Assembly (NCBI GenBank): GCA_010015655.1
Contig: ML976691.1
Coordinates: 638,651 to 702,650 of the forward strand
Length of the DNA stretch: 64,000 bases
Reading direction: 5' to 3'
Origin: Bimuria novae-zelandiae CBS 107.79
Lineage: Eukaryota; Ascomycota; Dothideomycetes; Pleosporales; Didymosphaeriaceae
Shown here piece by piece: positions 22,426 to 33,040 of this stretch (position 1 is the stretch's first letter; each line of letters opens with the position of its first letter). Made by a program: the position numbers and the translations under genes. Below the pieces are notes generated by a model. It had not been told where the DNA came from and made no database searches. It worked only from the letters and a program-made list of their open reading frames with translations.

Positions 22426-23265
22426 ATGGCTTCCAATCGAGCGCGGCGCATTGCGAAGGAGATCGCTGAGATCCAGAACGATAAGCTGTCACAGATCGTC
22501 GTTGAGCCGGCAGGGGGCGCCGATGACCTCACACATCTCCGGGGCTCGTTTCCCGGGCCGCCAGATACGCCGTACGAGGGCGGCACATACTTCGTAGACA
22601 TCAAGATCGCGAGCGACTACCCGTTCCGACCGCCGACGATGCGTTTCGAGACCAAGATCTGGCACCCCAACGTGAGCTCCGTGACTGTAAGATTTGTAAA
22701 CAGAGCGGACATGCGAAGCTTTGACTGAATCTTGCTAGGGTGCCATTTGCCTGGATACACTCAGCTCACAGTGGTCGCCCGTTCTCACCATCAAGTCCGC
22801 CCTTATCTCGCTGCAATCGCTCCTCAGCACTCCAGAGCCCAAGGACCCGCAAGATGCCGAAGTAGCCAGCATGCTTCTCCGAAGCCCTTCCGAGTTCGAC
22901 CACGTCGCCCGGGAATGGGCAATCAAGCACGCGGGCGCACCGAGAAAGGAGATTGCCGAGGGAAGCGGCGGTGCCACGGCTGAGACTCTTAGGAAGAAGT
23001 CGCAAGAAGCCAAGGCAAAGGAAGCGAAGGCTTCACTAGCTGCGTATGTCGTTCCGTCCAGGGTACGCAGACAACCGCTGACACAAACAGATATCGCGGG
23101 TACAACAAGGAACTCGTCGACCGATTCGTCGCCATGGGCTTCGACGTGGAGTCTGTTGTCGCCGCTTTCGAGTACGTCGGCATCGATAGGAACGGAGGAG
23201 AGGACTACGAACTAGAAGAGGCATACATGGGCGACATCACAGCACGCCTCTTTGGAGAGGCGTAA
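22426..23265 (+). CDS. UBC1: Ubiquitin-conjugating enzyme E2 with UBA domain (Ubc1/UBE2K class)
   Basis: Exons 22426-22686, 22739-23043 and 23091-23265 join to 246 residues (yeast Ubc1 215). The start sits in CACGCCATGG. The UBC fold shows [40 protein letters not shown], the [17 protein letters not shown] block and the active-site segment [20 protein letters not shown] with the thiol-ester cysteine at about residue 91. The C-terminus is a UBA domain ([20 protein letters not shown]) reached after the third exon. This two-domain layout is specific to Ubc1/E2-25K, which extends Lys48-linked chains for proteasomal degradation. The first intron (52 nt) splits just before the active site. Confidence 0.96.
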
Positions 23266-23945
23266 GGGTACGATGGCTCCCTCTCAACATCCACCATTCC
23301 ATTCATAAGCGCAAACTGTTCCTCTCTGTACGAAGACTCATGGCAACTATTCCATTACCACATTTCCAGGCCATCGAGAGCTTTGGGTTATCACACTCTG
23401 GGCGTTCTCATTAGGCTGTCTTGTCACATTTACGTCGGCGTAAGGCTCTGGGGTCAGTGTCATTGGAGTCGGGCCAACAGGAGGGGGTGACGGGTATCCA
23501 TGATTCCGTATTACATATCATGTCGAAATAACACATTAAAACAAGATTCAAGAGAGGGCCAACTCATTCTGTTCTTGCTATGTTACATTTAGTCTGCCGC
23601 CTGTTCTTGTCCAATGCCTGGTCTGCACTTGTTCATCCACTGTGATGCATGCCCGGGCATGTTTATAACGGAGCTAAGTCAGGGTGAGGGCACGCCATGC
23701 CCTACAGTCCTGGACAGTCTTTACGTCGTGCGGGGAGGTGTAGGCTGCTGGTTGGACGAAATAGAGTGTTTGTAAACTATATATTGATTTAGGATCTAGC
23801 TAATTGCTACACATGGGTATGGAGCCAGCGCGAAACAGATTCTCCCCACGTGCCATGAACTTGGGGCCGTATCGGACCATCAATGCTAGATGTCAGCCGC
23901 GCTGTGTACATTAGTCTTAGATCAGGATGGCGATAGATCAGACGC
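23266..23945. other. Intergenic between convergent genes
   Basis: 3' flanks of UBC1 (plus) and the FHA kinase (minus). No ORF or repeat is supported. Confidence 0.5.
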
Positions 23946-26426
23946 CTAGGCGTATGCCTGTGTGAGCTTGCGCCTCTTGTGCGCGTGGACATGATCGTTG
24001 TGCTCGTCGGGCACTTCGGCGCCGAATACATCACGGTAACATGGGAGTTCCTGCAGCTGTGAGTCGCGGACTGGCGTTTCGTAGACGATGGAACTCTCGG
24101 CATCTGGGGATGGAGCACGCGGCTCGGAAATGGTCTGAGGTGATTCCTGGGTGAGTGGTGGGTAGGACACTGGTGAGTAAGTGAGGCTGTCGTAGTTCGG
24201 AACTGGAGTTCCAAAGATGACTGGAGGGTCCAGTGGATCGCGGATTGTTTGACGCGGTTGGGCGAAGACTTCGTCGTCCATGTTGCCATCTTTGTCTTGC
24301 TCGTGGCTGGCGGACGCTGCCTCGTCGATCGGATACATGCCTGACGCATGGGGTTCTAGGTACGGTGACACGGTGAGCAAACGCTGTTTGAACGCGAACA
24401 AAGCCTCATACAGAGACTACACACCTTGCTCAAGCGAACGTTGATCCATAGAAGCGCCGATTGAGTCGCGTGATTGTTCGTAGCCAGGCTGCGTCCCTGA
24501 ATCATACGAGTACTGATCATAGCGGCTAGAGCCTTCAAAGGTGGCTTCTTTGTGCTCCAGTACGAGGGAGTCTCCTTCGGAAGGCGGGTAGACGACGCTC
24601 AGATCCCAGTCTTGCGAACCAGTGAAACGTTCCTTTATGTCGCGAAGGGAAGCCTGAACGGATGTTGGCTGGAAGTGACTCGAACGGGTCTGTGTGACAA
24701 GTCTGTCGTCTGTGGATGGCATGCGAATGGGCTCGACGAGCCTGTATACCTTGCGCTGCGGCTGCCAGTCCATGATAGAGCGTTGATAAAGAGCTTCGTA
24801 TTCCGCAGCGAGATATTTGTTCGTGAACCATGGATGGTTCAGTGCTTCTTTGACGGACATGCGATCATCGATTCGAAGCACGAGCAGATTTTTGACAAAG
24901 TCCTTCGGTTTGTCTCGCACCTTGCTCCAAGCATAATACGTCGGATCGTCGATGACGCTGATGTCACACTCTGCCGAACGAGCCAGAATGGCCTTGGCGG
25001 GATCCGGGTCGTAACGAAACGCACCGAACATTGCTTCTCCTGTCAGCAAATTTGCTGTTACTACGCCGATCGACCACATGTCCACCGCTTTGGTATATCC
25101 GGAATTGGGCGGCATAGTCTTGTTCATGCCATGAATCTCAGGCGCAACATACTCCAGTGTTCCCGTATTGGAGAACATGCGCCTGCTTGGATTGCTGCTA
25201 GTCGCTTCTGGCAGGACCCTGGCGTTACCAAAGTCGGTAAGAACGATGCGTGCACCGGCTTCAGGGTACGTCAAAAGAATATTGTCGGGCTTCAAATCGC
25301 GATGGACAATGTCACGATCGTGGAGGTACTCTACCGCTTTGAGGATCTGTAGGATAATGACGGCCGCATCGACGGATGACAATGGTTCACCCTTGCGCTC
25401 CATGTATGAGAATAGGTCTCCCCCAGTGATAAGCTCTGAGAATATGTAGATGGTGTTCGGGCTCAAGAAGACCTTGTAAACGCTGATGATCTAAGCTCAC
25501 GAGTATAAAGTCAGTTGAAGTCAGGAAGTGGGAACAGGTACCGGGAAGGTAGGTCTTGGGACTCCACTTCGTATATGGGGATTGCATACGTTTGGATGAG
25601 AAAGGTCTTTTAGGATTCGGAACTCGCGGGAACACCGCGCGACCTTGCTAGGCCAACGCTTTATGGTCCCAGAATCGATGCCTGGTTGGGTATTCTCGTC
25701 GCTTGGCTGTCGTAGACTGGGTATATCGCTTCCTTGATAGAGCCCTTTCAGATTGATGATCTTACACGCCAGCTGGCGCTGTGACTTCTGGTGCATGCCG
25801 ACAACGACCTTTCCGAAACCTCCTTTGCCGAGTAGACGGCTAGTTATCAGGTAGCGAGATGCGAACCGTTGCTTTTCGCTTCCTTGAGTCACGGTCAATT
25901 CAAGTTCTGGTCCAGGCTCTATATCGTGGTATATCAGCGTAATGGAGTCGGAAATGCGGAGCTCATCCATATCGTCGAGCAGGAACGCGCCGTGCTTGCG
26001 AGTCATCAGCATGCCACGATCGGTTTGTGAGCTCGCGCATGCCGCGTTATACTTCTTCAAGAAGGTGCCATTACTCGACACATCGGTCGCATAGACTAGC
26101 GGTGGGATGTCTCCGGTCCCGGACCTCTCGTAGACTATGCAATGGATCCGAAGATGCTTGTTGGAAATGGTGGGGTCAGGCCAGTGTCGCAGACTGTGGA
26201 TCACACATTAGGACATGGCCAAATCACCTAAGAGCCATCACTGCTCTCACCAGAGAGCTGGATTTCTCCCAAGGTAGAATGGCTCATTTCCATATATGTC
26301 AATTAGATCTTGAGTTGCTGGACGCCAACGGTTAGTACGCGACGCGCAACCACGAGAGCATCACTCACCATGCTGGTCCGCACCGTCGACCCGAACCTCA
26401 AGGTACCCGATGAGATCGTCTGCCAT
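23946..26426 (-). CDS. FHA-domain Ser/Thr protein kinase (Chk2/Cds1/Mek1 type)
   Basis: Five exons, 26426-26369, 26317-26251, 26193-25590, 25490-24425 and 24355-23946, join to 734 residues; introns are 51-99 nt. The FHA domain (about residues 20-130) has the phosphothreonine-binding residues: GR at 36-37, ISNKHLRI, and SSNGTF near 81-86. The kinase domain has glycine loop GKGGFG (about 164-169), ACKII lysine (about 186), HRDLKPDN (306-313), DFG (329-331) and APE (359-361), so it should be active. The C-terminal 250 residues are disordered, ending in basic HKRRKLTQAYA. FHA plus kinase defines the checkpoint/meiotic family that responds to DNA damage or recombination; which paralogue (Cds1/PRD-4-like or Mek1-like) cannot be settled here. 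It is divergent from RPL41. Confidence 0.9.
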
Positions 26427-26833
26427 TGTGTATATGTAGCTATGACTCCTCGCCCTCTACGTGCGGCGAGAAAACACACACTTTTGCACTCGATGTTCGG
26501 ATGGAAGTCGCAACCGGGTGACGTACCTGCTCGCATATGCTGCCCTAAGCCCAACAGAGGATCGCGTAATGCCAAGAGCTGATCACGTGCTCGCTTAGCA
26601 GCAGTCGCCCACATACCATTACAAAGAGCTCGCGGCAAGCTCCCCTCTCTCCTCACCCAACGACACTCATCTCGAAAGCAAGGTAAGCTCTCGTCCACCC
26701 CTTCGCAGTACCTCTATGAAGCTCAATTGAGCGGAGTGAGTGCGCCTTGTTCCTTTGTGCCCTCGGTGCCGCTGTTGCTTATCCCGTTCGAGAAATATAC
26801 TAACTTGGAGCTCCAGTTCATCTAGCCGACAAG
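26427..26833. promoter_or_regulatory. Divergent region between FHA kinase and RPL41, with a 5' UTR intron
   Basis: The upstream leader of RPL41 holds a well-formed intron, 26683-26816 (GTAAGC donor, ATACTAAC branch, CTCCAG acceptor), ending 17 nt before its ATG. Fungal ribosomal protein genes often carry a leader intron. The rest is the shared promoter of the two genes. Confidence 0.55.
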
Positions 26834-26966
26834 ATGAGAGCCAAATGGAGGAAGAAGCGTGTCCGACGTCTCAAGCGCAAGAGGAGAAAGACTAGGGCTC
26901 GCTCGTAAGCTCACATCTGTTCCTATCGTCGTTCGCAGTGTCGTTAACCACCTACGTAGCAAATAA
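26834..26966 (+). CDS. RPL41: Large-subunit ribosomal protein eL41 (25 aa)
   Basis: Exon 1 (26834-26904) encodes MRAKWRKKRVRRLKRKRRKT and then RAR plus two bases of a serine codon. A 55-nt intron (26905-26959: GTAAGC, GTTAAC branch, CGTAG) splits codon 24; exon 2 (26960-26966) supplies the last base, Lys and TAA. The 25-residue product is the almost invariant eL41, an Arg/Lys-rich helix at the ribosomal subunit interface. Without splicing the frame would stop one residue early (TAA inside GTAAGC), so the terminal Lys supports the intron. It is far below the size normally annotated. Confidence 0.95.
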
Positions 26967-27573
26967 ACAACTCGCCCCTCAATCTCAGCACCCATCACTC
27001 AGTCAACACAATGAACGATTTTCAGCGAGCAACCTCTCAACCGACTTTCGAATCACCCGCTATCGTCAGCTCTTGGTACCGGAATCCGACTACGTCATGC
27101 GGTCGACAAGCGAGCAACTCTTTGGTCAATGGTAGAGCACACGCCTGCACTGGATTGGGGAATTATATGGGTCGCTGGTCAATTACCTGTTGAGGACCTT
27201 GGGAGATTTATTTGAACGACCTCAAATGTGCGCTCTAACACCGGCTTGCTTTTCAGCTTGTCTTTGAGCGACATATTTGCCATGTGGACATATCGTCACG
27301 ATACGGAAAATGAATCAGACATGCTTCACGACAATGATTTCTTCCCTTTGCTTGTGATCATATTGTATGTTTAGTGCTTGATGGTGATGCTGAGCTTACC
27401 CCGCACGACGCTTGCCGTCAGTTTACCTGACAAGCTGTCGCGTGACACGGGGATGACATAGGCTGGCGCGGCAAGGTACGGGCGCACAAGCAGATTGTAA
27501 TGTTTTGATGTGCACAGAAGCGCGGAGGTCAGAGTAGAATTAGGTGAATTGGGTATCAATGCAAGTGTATGAG
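26967..27573. other. Intergenic, convergent gene ends
   Basis: 3' flanks of RPL41 (plus) and of the 27574-28984 gene (minus). Only short non-descript open frames are present. Confidence 0.45.
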
Positions 27574-28984
27574 CTACATCCCACTTCTCGACTGCACCCT
27601 GGATGATGGTATCGAAGAATACCCGTTGCCGTTGATTTGCCCTTTCGCCCTCTTTCTCGGTTGGCGATCCGCACCCGTAACGTAATTGCTCACTCGGTCC
27701 GCTACCGCAGCCGTAGTCCTATATGGATACGTAGCCACTGCCCAAGCCGTTTGCATCCCGTACGCGAAGATGTTAGCGATCCATGTCAATAGCATTGACA
27801 CGGCACCAGGCCGCTGCCCTGTCCGCGCAGCCGCGGCAGCCAAAGCCAACGCGTCTCTCAGCCGGCTGTCCAGCTCCTGGAAGCGCCCCTCAATCTGGAT
27901 GGACTGGGCTGCCTGGCGCTTCTCATATCTTCTGACGGCGCGATTCAAAGCGTCAAGCTGCGGTTGTATACCTTGTCTCACTGAAGCTCCTATCTTCAGG
28001 GTTTCGATATCAGTATGCTGAGGCGATTCACTGGCGCGCGCCTCGAGATCCGCTAGACGCGCAGAGATGCCCTGTATATCTGCTTTCCTACTTTCCGGTT
28101 TGCTGTCGGAGTACACGATGCGCTGGAGGTGAAGCATCCGCGCCTGCTTCATTTTGATAACGTGGTGAATGGGGCGGAGCTCGGCGCCCATGACGAAGAT
28201 AGTGAGGTTGTAGTTGGAGACGAGACCTTCTGCAGGGCGGGTAAGCTGTGAGCGTATGGCGTGCAGTAGGTATGCGCCGATTAGGGGACCGATGAAGCAA
28301 GCAGCCAAGGCCCACATCTCGTTCTTTCTAAGCTCCTGCCGCGCCTCTTCTTGTGCTCGTGTCGCTGGGACATCTACATTATCCTTGTTGCCCGACGACG
28401 AACCGTTCGGGGCAGGCGCCTTCGCATCGCCATCTATGGGTTCTCCGCTGGCCTCGTCTTCCTCCAAGATCGTGTCGGCGGCGTGTTCAGGTTCATCGTA
28501 CTCAACGTACTGTGTCTGCTGTGCAGCGTGGTACCACTCCCTGCCAGATTCAGCAACGCATTCACTGATGTGCAGAGCAGCCGTGCGCATACCATGGCGT
28601 CCTTACACACCAGTTCAGAAACAAGCTTCCAAAACCCAGTAACAATATGTCCGTGACAAGAGCACCACCATTCTGGAAGAACACACCGGCAAAGGCAGGA
28701 ACAATGGCGAAAGCGAGAGGCGCAGAATGCCAAATGGAAATATCGTCCGTCTTTGTCAATTTTTCCATATCATTATTTCCCAAAGTTCGTGAGGGGTCGT
28801 CTGTGGACGAACGGAAGGAGGGTCGCGTGTCCGAGTACTGCGATAAGATGGAGCTGCGTCGGCGGGGCACAGGTGGAGGTTGCGCGCCTTCAGAGAAGGT
28901 TGCTGCGCGATTCAGCATTCTCTGGCGCAATAGTGGGTTTATCTGCGAGCCCAGAGGACTGTTGTCGGCAGGTGCTTCCGCCAT
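27574..28984 (-). CDS. Unknown membrane protein with coiled coil, 454 aa
   Basis: Exons 28984-28611 and 28564-27574 join in phase 2 across a 46-nt intron (GTGTGT..CATCAG). The N-terminal 70 residues are Ser/Pro/Arg-rich. Hydrophobic segments follow at APLAFAIVPAFAGVFF and TDILLLGFGSLFLN, separated by a short turn, and a further one at MWALAACFIGPLIGAYLL. Between them is an acidic linker (TILEEDEASGEPIDGDAKAP). After the last span comes a long helical region with RLADLEARASESPQ and AVRRYEKRQAAQSIQIEGRF, a weaker hydrophobic stretch near AVSMLLTWIANIFAYGMQTA, and a basic tail. I do not recognise the family; an organelle or ER membrane protein is plausible. Confidence 0.75.
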
Positions 28985-30240
28985 GTTAAACCCTCCAGGT
29001 ACCGAGGGCCACCGAGATGGTTCGGAGAGCGTTGGCGGCCGTGAACTAGGAGTAGGCTGGTAGAAGAATCCACGAATTCAACACGCCGTCGCAACGAACC
29101 AATCGACGACGGAGCATCATGAACGACGTTGTTATCAAGCTCCTCCGCGGTGGTCGCGCGAACGTTGGGACGATGGAATGCGCCTGCTGAGGATGTCTTT
29201 TACGTCACAGTCTAACCCGTTTGAGTCAACTATATGGTTGTGGCGGCGCTCTGATCAGAATGACTTCAACCGCTATTGTGGCAATTCGAATAACAACCGA
29301 TCTATTCACGTCACCTATTCATAGGCTGGTTTCTTCTTTCACCACCTCATCCGAAAACGATGAATTCCTCCTTGGTGGGCCTGCATGTATAGGTTGCGAG
29401 ACCTGGTCGACTCGTGCAGGAATTCCGATGCCGTACCACGAGGTAAAACAGTGAACCGGGACAGGGGCCGTGTACTATATGTGCCTTATTTGACCAGGTT
29501 GTGTATGGAAACGAAGTGTAGCACTTGCATACGCGCCGACGGCCCTGTGCACGCGCAAACACGGAGGCAGACGGCGGAGTCACATCGGTAAGAGAAACAT
29601 GGAAAAAGGGTGTGGGCCAGCTGTAGGTGTTTTGAGAGACATGCTCAATAGCAGTACTTTTGTTTTCCTATTCACAAGTCCCCATTTAGCGACTTTCCCT
29701 ATTCAAACCCGAATCCGGTAGACCCACCGTTTCACAGCGTCACTCTTCGGGTGAGCTCCCAACGAGTAAATACGTGTGATGAAGTGAGAGAATCATCGCA
29801 ATACCATGCATTGAGTCAATAGGGCTGGGTCCTGACTTGCCTCTGCCATCTTTGCGAGTACTGACAGTGATGGAAGCATAGGCCCTTTTTACGAACCGCT
29901 CATTGAAGACGGCAAATCTATAGGAGGGATGCAGCCCCAAATATTCGCGGGCCGAGCCTTAATTACTAACCTCCCTACATCACACATCTAGTCTTGTAAC
30001 TTCCTTACTTTAGATTGTCCCCTCCATTTCAGATTTCCTTCGATTGATACTTCATTAGGTCCAGTGTCTGCCTCAGACCAAGAACAAAGATACTAACCCC
30101 GTCTTCCACAGCACACGGAAACGTCCATTTTGTTTCTCAGAATCCAGACCGGGGTGTACTTCAAAGGGCTTTAGGCTCAATACTCTGAAGCTCGACCCCG
30201 CGGTCATCGCCCCCCTTAATCGTTCCTCGCGAATTCTGCC
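28985..30240. other. 1.25-kb divergent intergenic region
   Basis: Separates the minus-strand gene starting at 28984 from STE3 at 30241 and should hold both promoters. No supported ORF, repeat or RNA gene. Confidence 0.45.
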
Positions 30241-30777
30241 ATGTCTTCAAACGTGGTAGAGGAGAGCCACATACTTTACGCACAGACAGTTGCTTTACCG
30301 ATCCTTGCCTTCCCAGCATGGATGCTCTGCATTCCTCCCATGGTTTGGCAGCTGTCGCAGCGCAACATCGCCGTGGGCTCGCTCATACTCTGGATGATTA
30401 TTCTCAACTTCTTCAACGCCATTAATCCACTGATCTGGGCACAAGACAACATGTCAGAATGGTGGGATAGCGCGGGTCTCTGCGACATGGAAGCCCGCAT
30501 CCAGATGGGTGCCGTCGTCGCCCTTCCAGCATGTGCGGCTGTTCTTGCACGTCGGCTGGCGAATGTCATGAATACGCGCAACGTCAGGCTTGTTCCTAGC
30601 AAGCGGAGTGTGATCCGAGAGATAGTGTTGGAGATCGGAATGTGCTGGATATATCCTGCTATCCTCATGATCACCTACTACGCACAATTGTCAACAATCA
30701 AATATACTTCCAAATCTCGATCTTCGAACGGCCGATTTGCCAAATTAAGTAAATCAAGTCTTTGCCGTATAAATTAA
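30241..30777 (+). pseudogene. STE3: STE3-type pheromone receptor, truncated after fourth span
   Basis: ATG 30241 opens a frame whose first 147 or so residues match the STE3/PRE-1 family of fungal GPCRs that sense the lipopeptide (a-factor type) pheromone. Spans lie at about 15-36, 44-63, 84-105 and 127-147. Family-like features are MVWQLSQRNIAVGSLILW, NFFNAINPLIW, the LCDMEARIQMG segment and the ARRLANVMNTR loop. The normal protein has seven spans and a long cytoplasmic tail (usually over 350 residues). Here host-like sequence stops at about 30678-30690 (after MITYYA) and runs into AT-rich sequence that adds about 30 unrelated residues and a TAA. The other part is not in the window. Signalling through G protein is not possible from such a fragment. 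Confidence 0.85.
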
Positions 30778-31059
30778 GCCGGAAATTAAGTTTAAAATAA
30801 GGATTTAACTAGGAGATTTAATAAATTTAGTAGTTATAAAAGTAAGTAAGTGTTACTATAAAAGTCCCCTTATTTAGTCTTATTAATTAGCTATAACTTA
30901 TTATTAGTATTATGCCTAGGTCTCTTAGCTATCTTATTATGCCCTTAACACGCTATTTTATTACTATTACTTATCTATTAGTATACTTTTATTATTGTTT
31001 TAGCTATTATAGTTAACTTATCGCGTACATTTTATTACTTTTACTTATCTTATATGTTA
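30690..31059. other. AT-rich border sequence of unknown origin
   Basis: Directly after the break in STE3 the sequence turns AT-rich. At 30690-30800 there are three copies of an AAATTAAG-like motif (near 30743, 30771 and 30783) and a short near-palindrome ATTGTCAACAAT. Farther on, two similar segments, ATTTTATTACTATTACTTATC and ATTTTATTACTTTTACTTATC, lie near 30955 and 31031. It may be the end of a decayed transposon, but no terminal repeat can be paired. Confidence 0.4.
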
Positions 31060-32746
31060 CGAACCAAGGACGGGAGGAAGGGAATGGGCGCTTAATAGGA
31101 CTAGCGGTTAGGACGATGTTAACAAGCACGCTAAGGAGTGTTATGAGGCGCTTACACCTTGGTCCGATCTAGGTTAGGATAGTAAGGCTAAAGTAATATT
31201 TTATAAATTATTTAATAGTATAAATTAATGCGACACTTAGCGCGTGGCTATATAATTTAATTTTATAATAAATAAGATACCTATTAGCCTGTATAGGAGA
31301 ATGTACTCGTATAGAAGATATATAAGTTAACTACGAGGAGTATAACATAGGAAACTACCTGTGTATAAATATCCCTCTTGTTCTATAAAGTCCTATAGTG
31401 TCCTATGCCTCGTGTCCATGAGATTTCTTGGGATTCCTAGGACGTCACGTGACCCAGGTCACGTGGTCTCACATTATCCTATAGGCTTGGCGTCTAGGAC
31501 AGCCTGGGACATTACGTCATCCCTAAGTATGGCTTATGTACCGTTATAAGGCTTACTTATCCTAATGTCCCTAAGTTATAATACTATCCCCCTTCTTCCT
31601 CTGCATATCCTTATGCAATAGTTAATATCCTTTTAAAGTATCTTCTATTATTATTTTATTAGAGATTATATAAACTTAATTAGCCAGACTACTATAGTGT
31701 CCTGCAAGTACTATGCGAAAAAGGGCTTAACTTATAAACTATTTTCTCTAAAGATATAGTATAGTATTATTAAGTATAAGTTATTAAAACCCGCGGTTCC
31801 TAATTTTTTTATATTAATTTTAAAGTAGACTAGCTTAAGCACTTAGAGGAGGTAGCTATTACTAAAGAAAAAGTAATTATAGTAGCCCTATAGGCTACTT
31901 GCGCGAAAAAAAAAGACTATTAAAGTAAAAGTGTTTACTGTAAGAGCGTAAGGAGAAGCTTCTTACTAATTTAATAAAATTTATTAAGAAAATTAAACGC
32001 CCTAAAGGTCTTAAGGAGCTAGGCTAGGATATTACGTAGTTAAAAGGTAGGCTTATACCTAGTACTATTACCTTTAACTAGACTACCTTTCCCCTACTTT
32101 TTAATTTTAGTAATTTTAAACCTTTAGCTTTTTAGGTTTTATCGAGTGCTCCTTATAGAATTTCTCTAAGGTAGCCTTATAATTAGTAAGGTTTTTTATT
32201 AGTTTTTAAATATTATAGCTTTTTAGCTATCCTTCTAATTTTACTAGGTACTTATACTAATGTCTAACTTTTTATAGGTTTTTAATAGCCTTAATCTTAT
32301 ACTTTTTATCCTTAAGTTCTAGATGCAATTTTAGTTTAGCGTCTAGTAGTACTAGTTTTAATAATAATTTATAAAAGACTAAGTATATACGCGTATCTAT
32401 AGTTAATTATAATTTAAAATTAATTAGGCCTCTAATTTCTTAAACTTTAAATAGTCCTTTTTAAAGGTTATGTAGTTTTTTACTTAGCCTTATAGTTTTA
32501 AAATTTTTCTGTAAAAGGAGAATTTTATTCCCCTTTTTAAAAATTAGTTTCTTAATTCTTTTCTTATTTACCTATTTTACTATTTACTTATTACGTTATA
32601 TAATATTTCTGCGTAGTGTTTCGTATAGAACTTGCATAAGTTTAGCCTTATTAGCTATGTTTTTCGCAACGCTCTTGATATCTAATAGATCCTAGTAAGC
32701 TATTAGCTTATATCTGTAGTTAGCGTAGTATAGTAAATGCCCTATA
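31060..32746 (-). mobile_element. Element D: inverted partial copy of Gypsy family C
   Basis: Read on the minus strand, 32746-31584 matches the 3' internal part of element C (late integrase, chromodomain region, 3' tail; C positions about 38420-38571 plus 45757-46772). 31583-31290 is the C-type LTR, and 31289 to about 31150 matches the start of the C internal region (33041-33190). So the order is 3' internal, LTR, 5' internal, as left by recombination between tandem or LTR-sharing copies. Both ends are truncated. All frames are broken by RIP-type changes. The left junction at about 32746/32747 abuts the 5' LTR of C. Confidence 0.7.
31290..31583 (-). repeat. LTR of Gypsy family C, inverted (element D)
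   Basis: 294 bp; on the minus strand it starts TATTATAAC (family consensus TGTTATAAC) and ends CTCCTATACA. It includes the palindromic CACGTGACCTGGGTCACGTG segment shared with the other two copies. Confidence 0.8.
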
Positions 32747-33040
32747 TATTATAACCCGGGGACATTGGGACGGGCGAGCCTTATAACGGTACACAAGCCC
32801 CACCCGAGGATAACGTAATGTCCTAGACTATCCTAGACGCCAAGCCTACGGGATAATGTAGGACCACGTGACCCAGGTCACGTGACGTCCTAGGAATTCT
32901 AAGAAATCCTATGGACCTAAGGCATGGGACACTATAGGACTTTATAGGACAGGAGGGATATTTATACACAAGTAGTTTCTTATATTATACTTTTTATAGT
33001 TATCTTACTTATCTTCTATGGGAGTACGTTCTCCTATATA
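32747..33040 (+). repeat. 5' LTR of element C
   Basis: Aligns over its length with 46773-47064 and with the reverse of 31290-31583. Ends are TATTATAAC and CTCCTATATA, RIP variants of a TG..CA pair. Confidence 0.8.
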
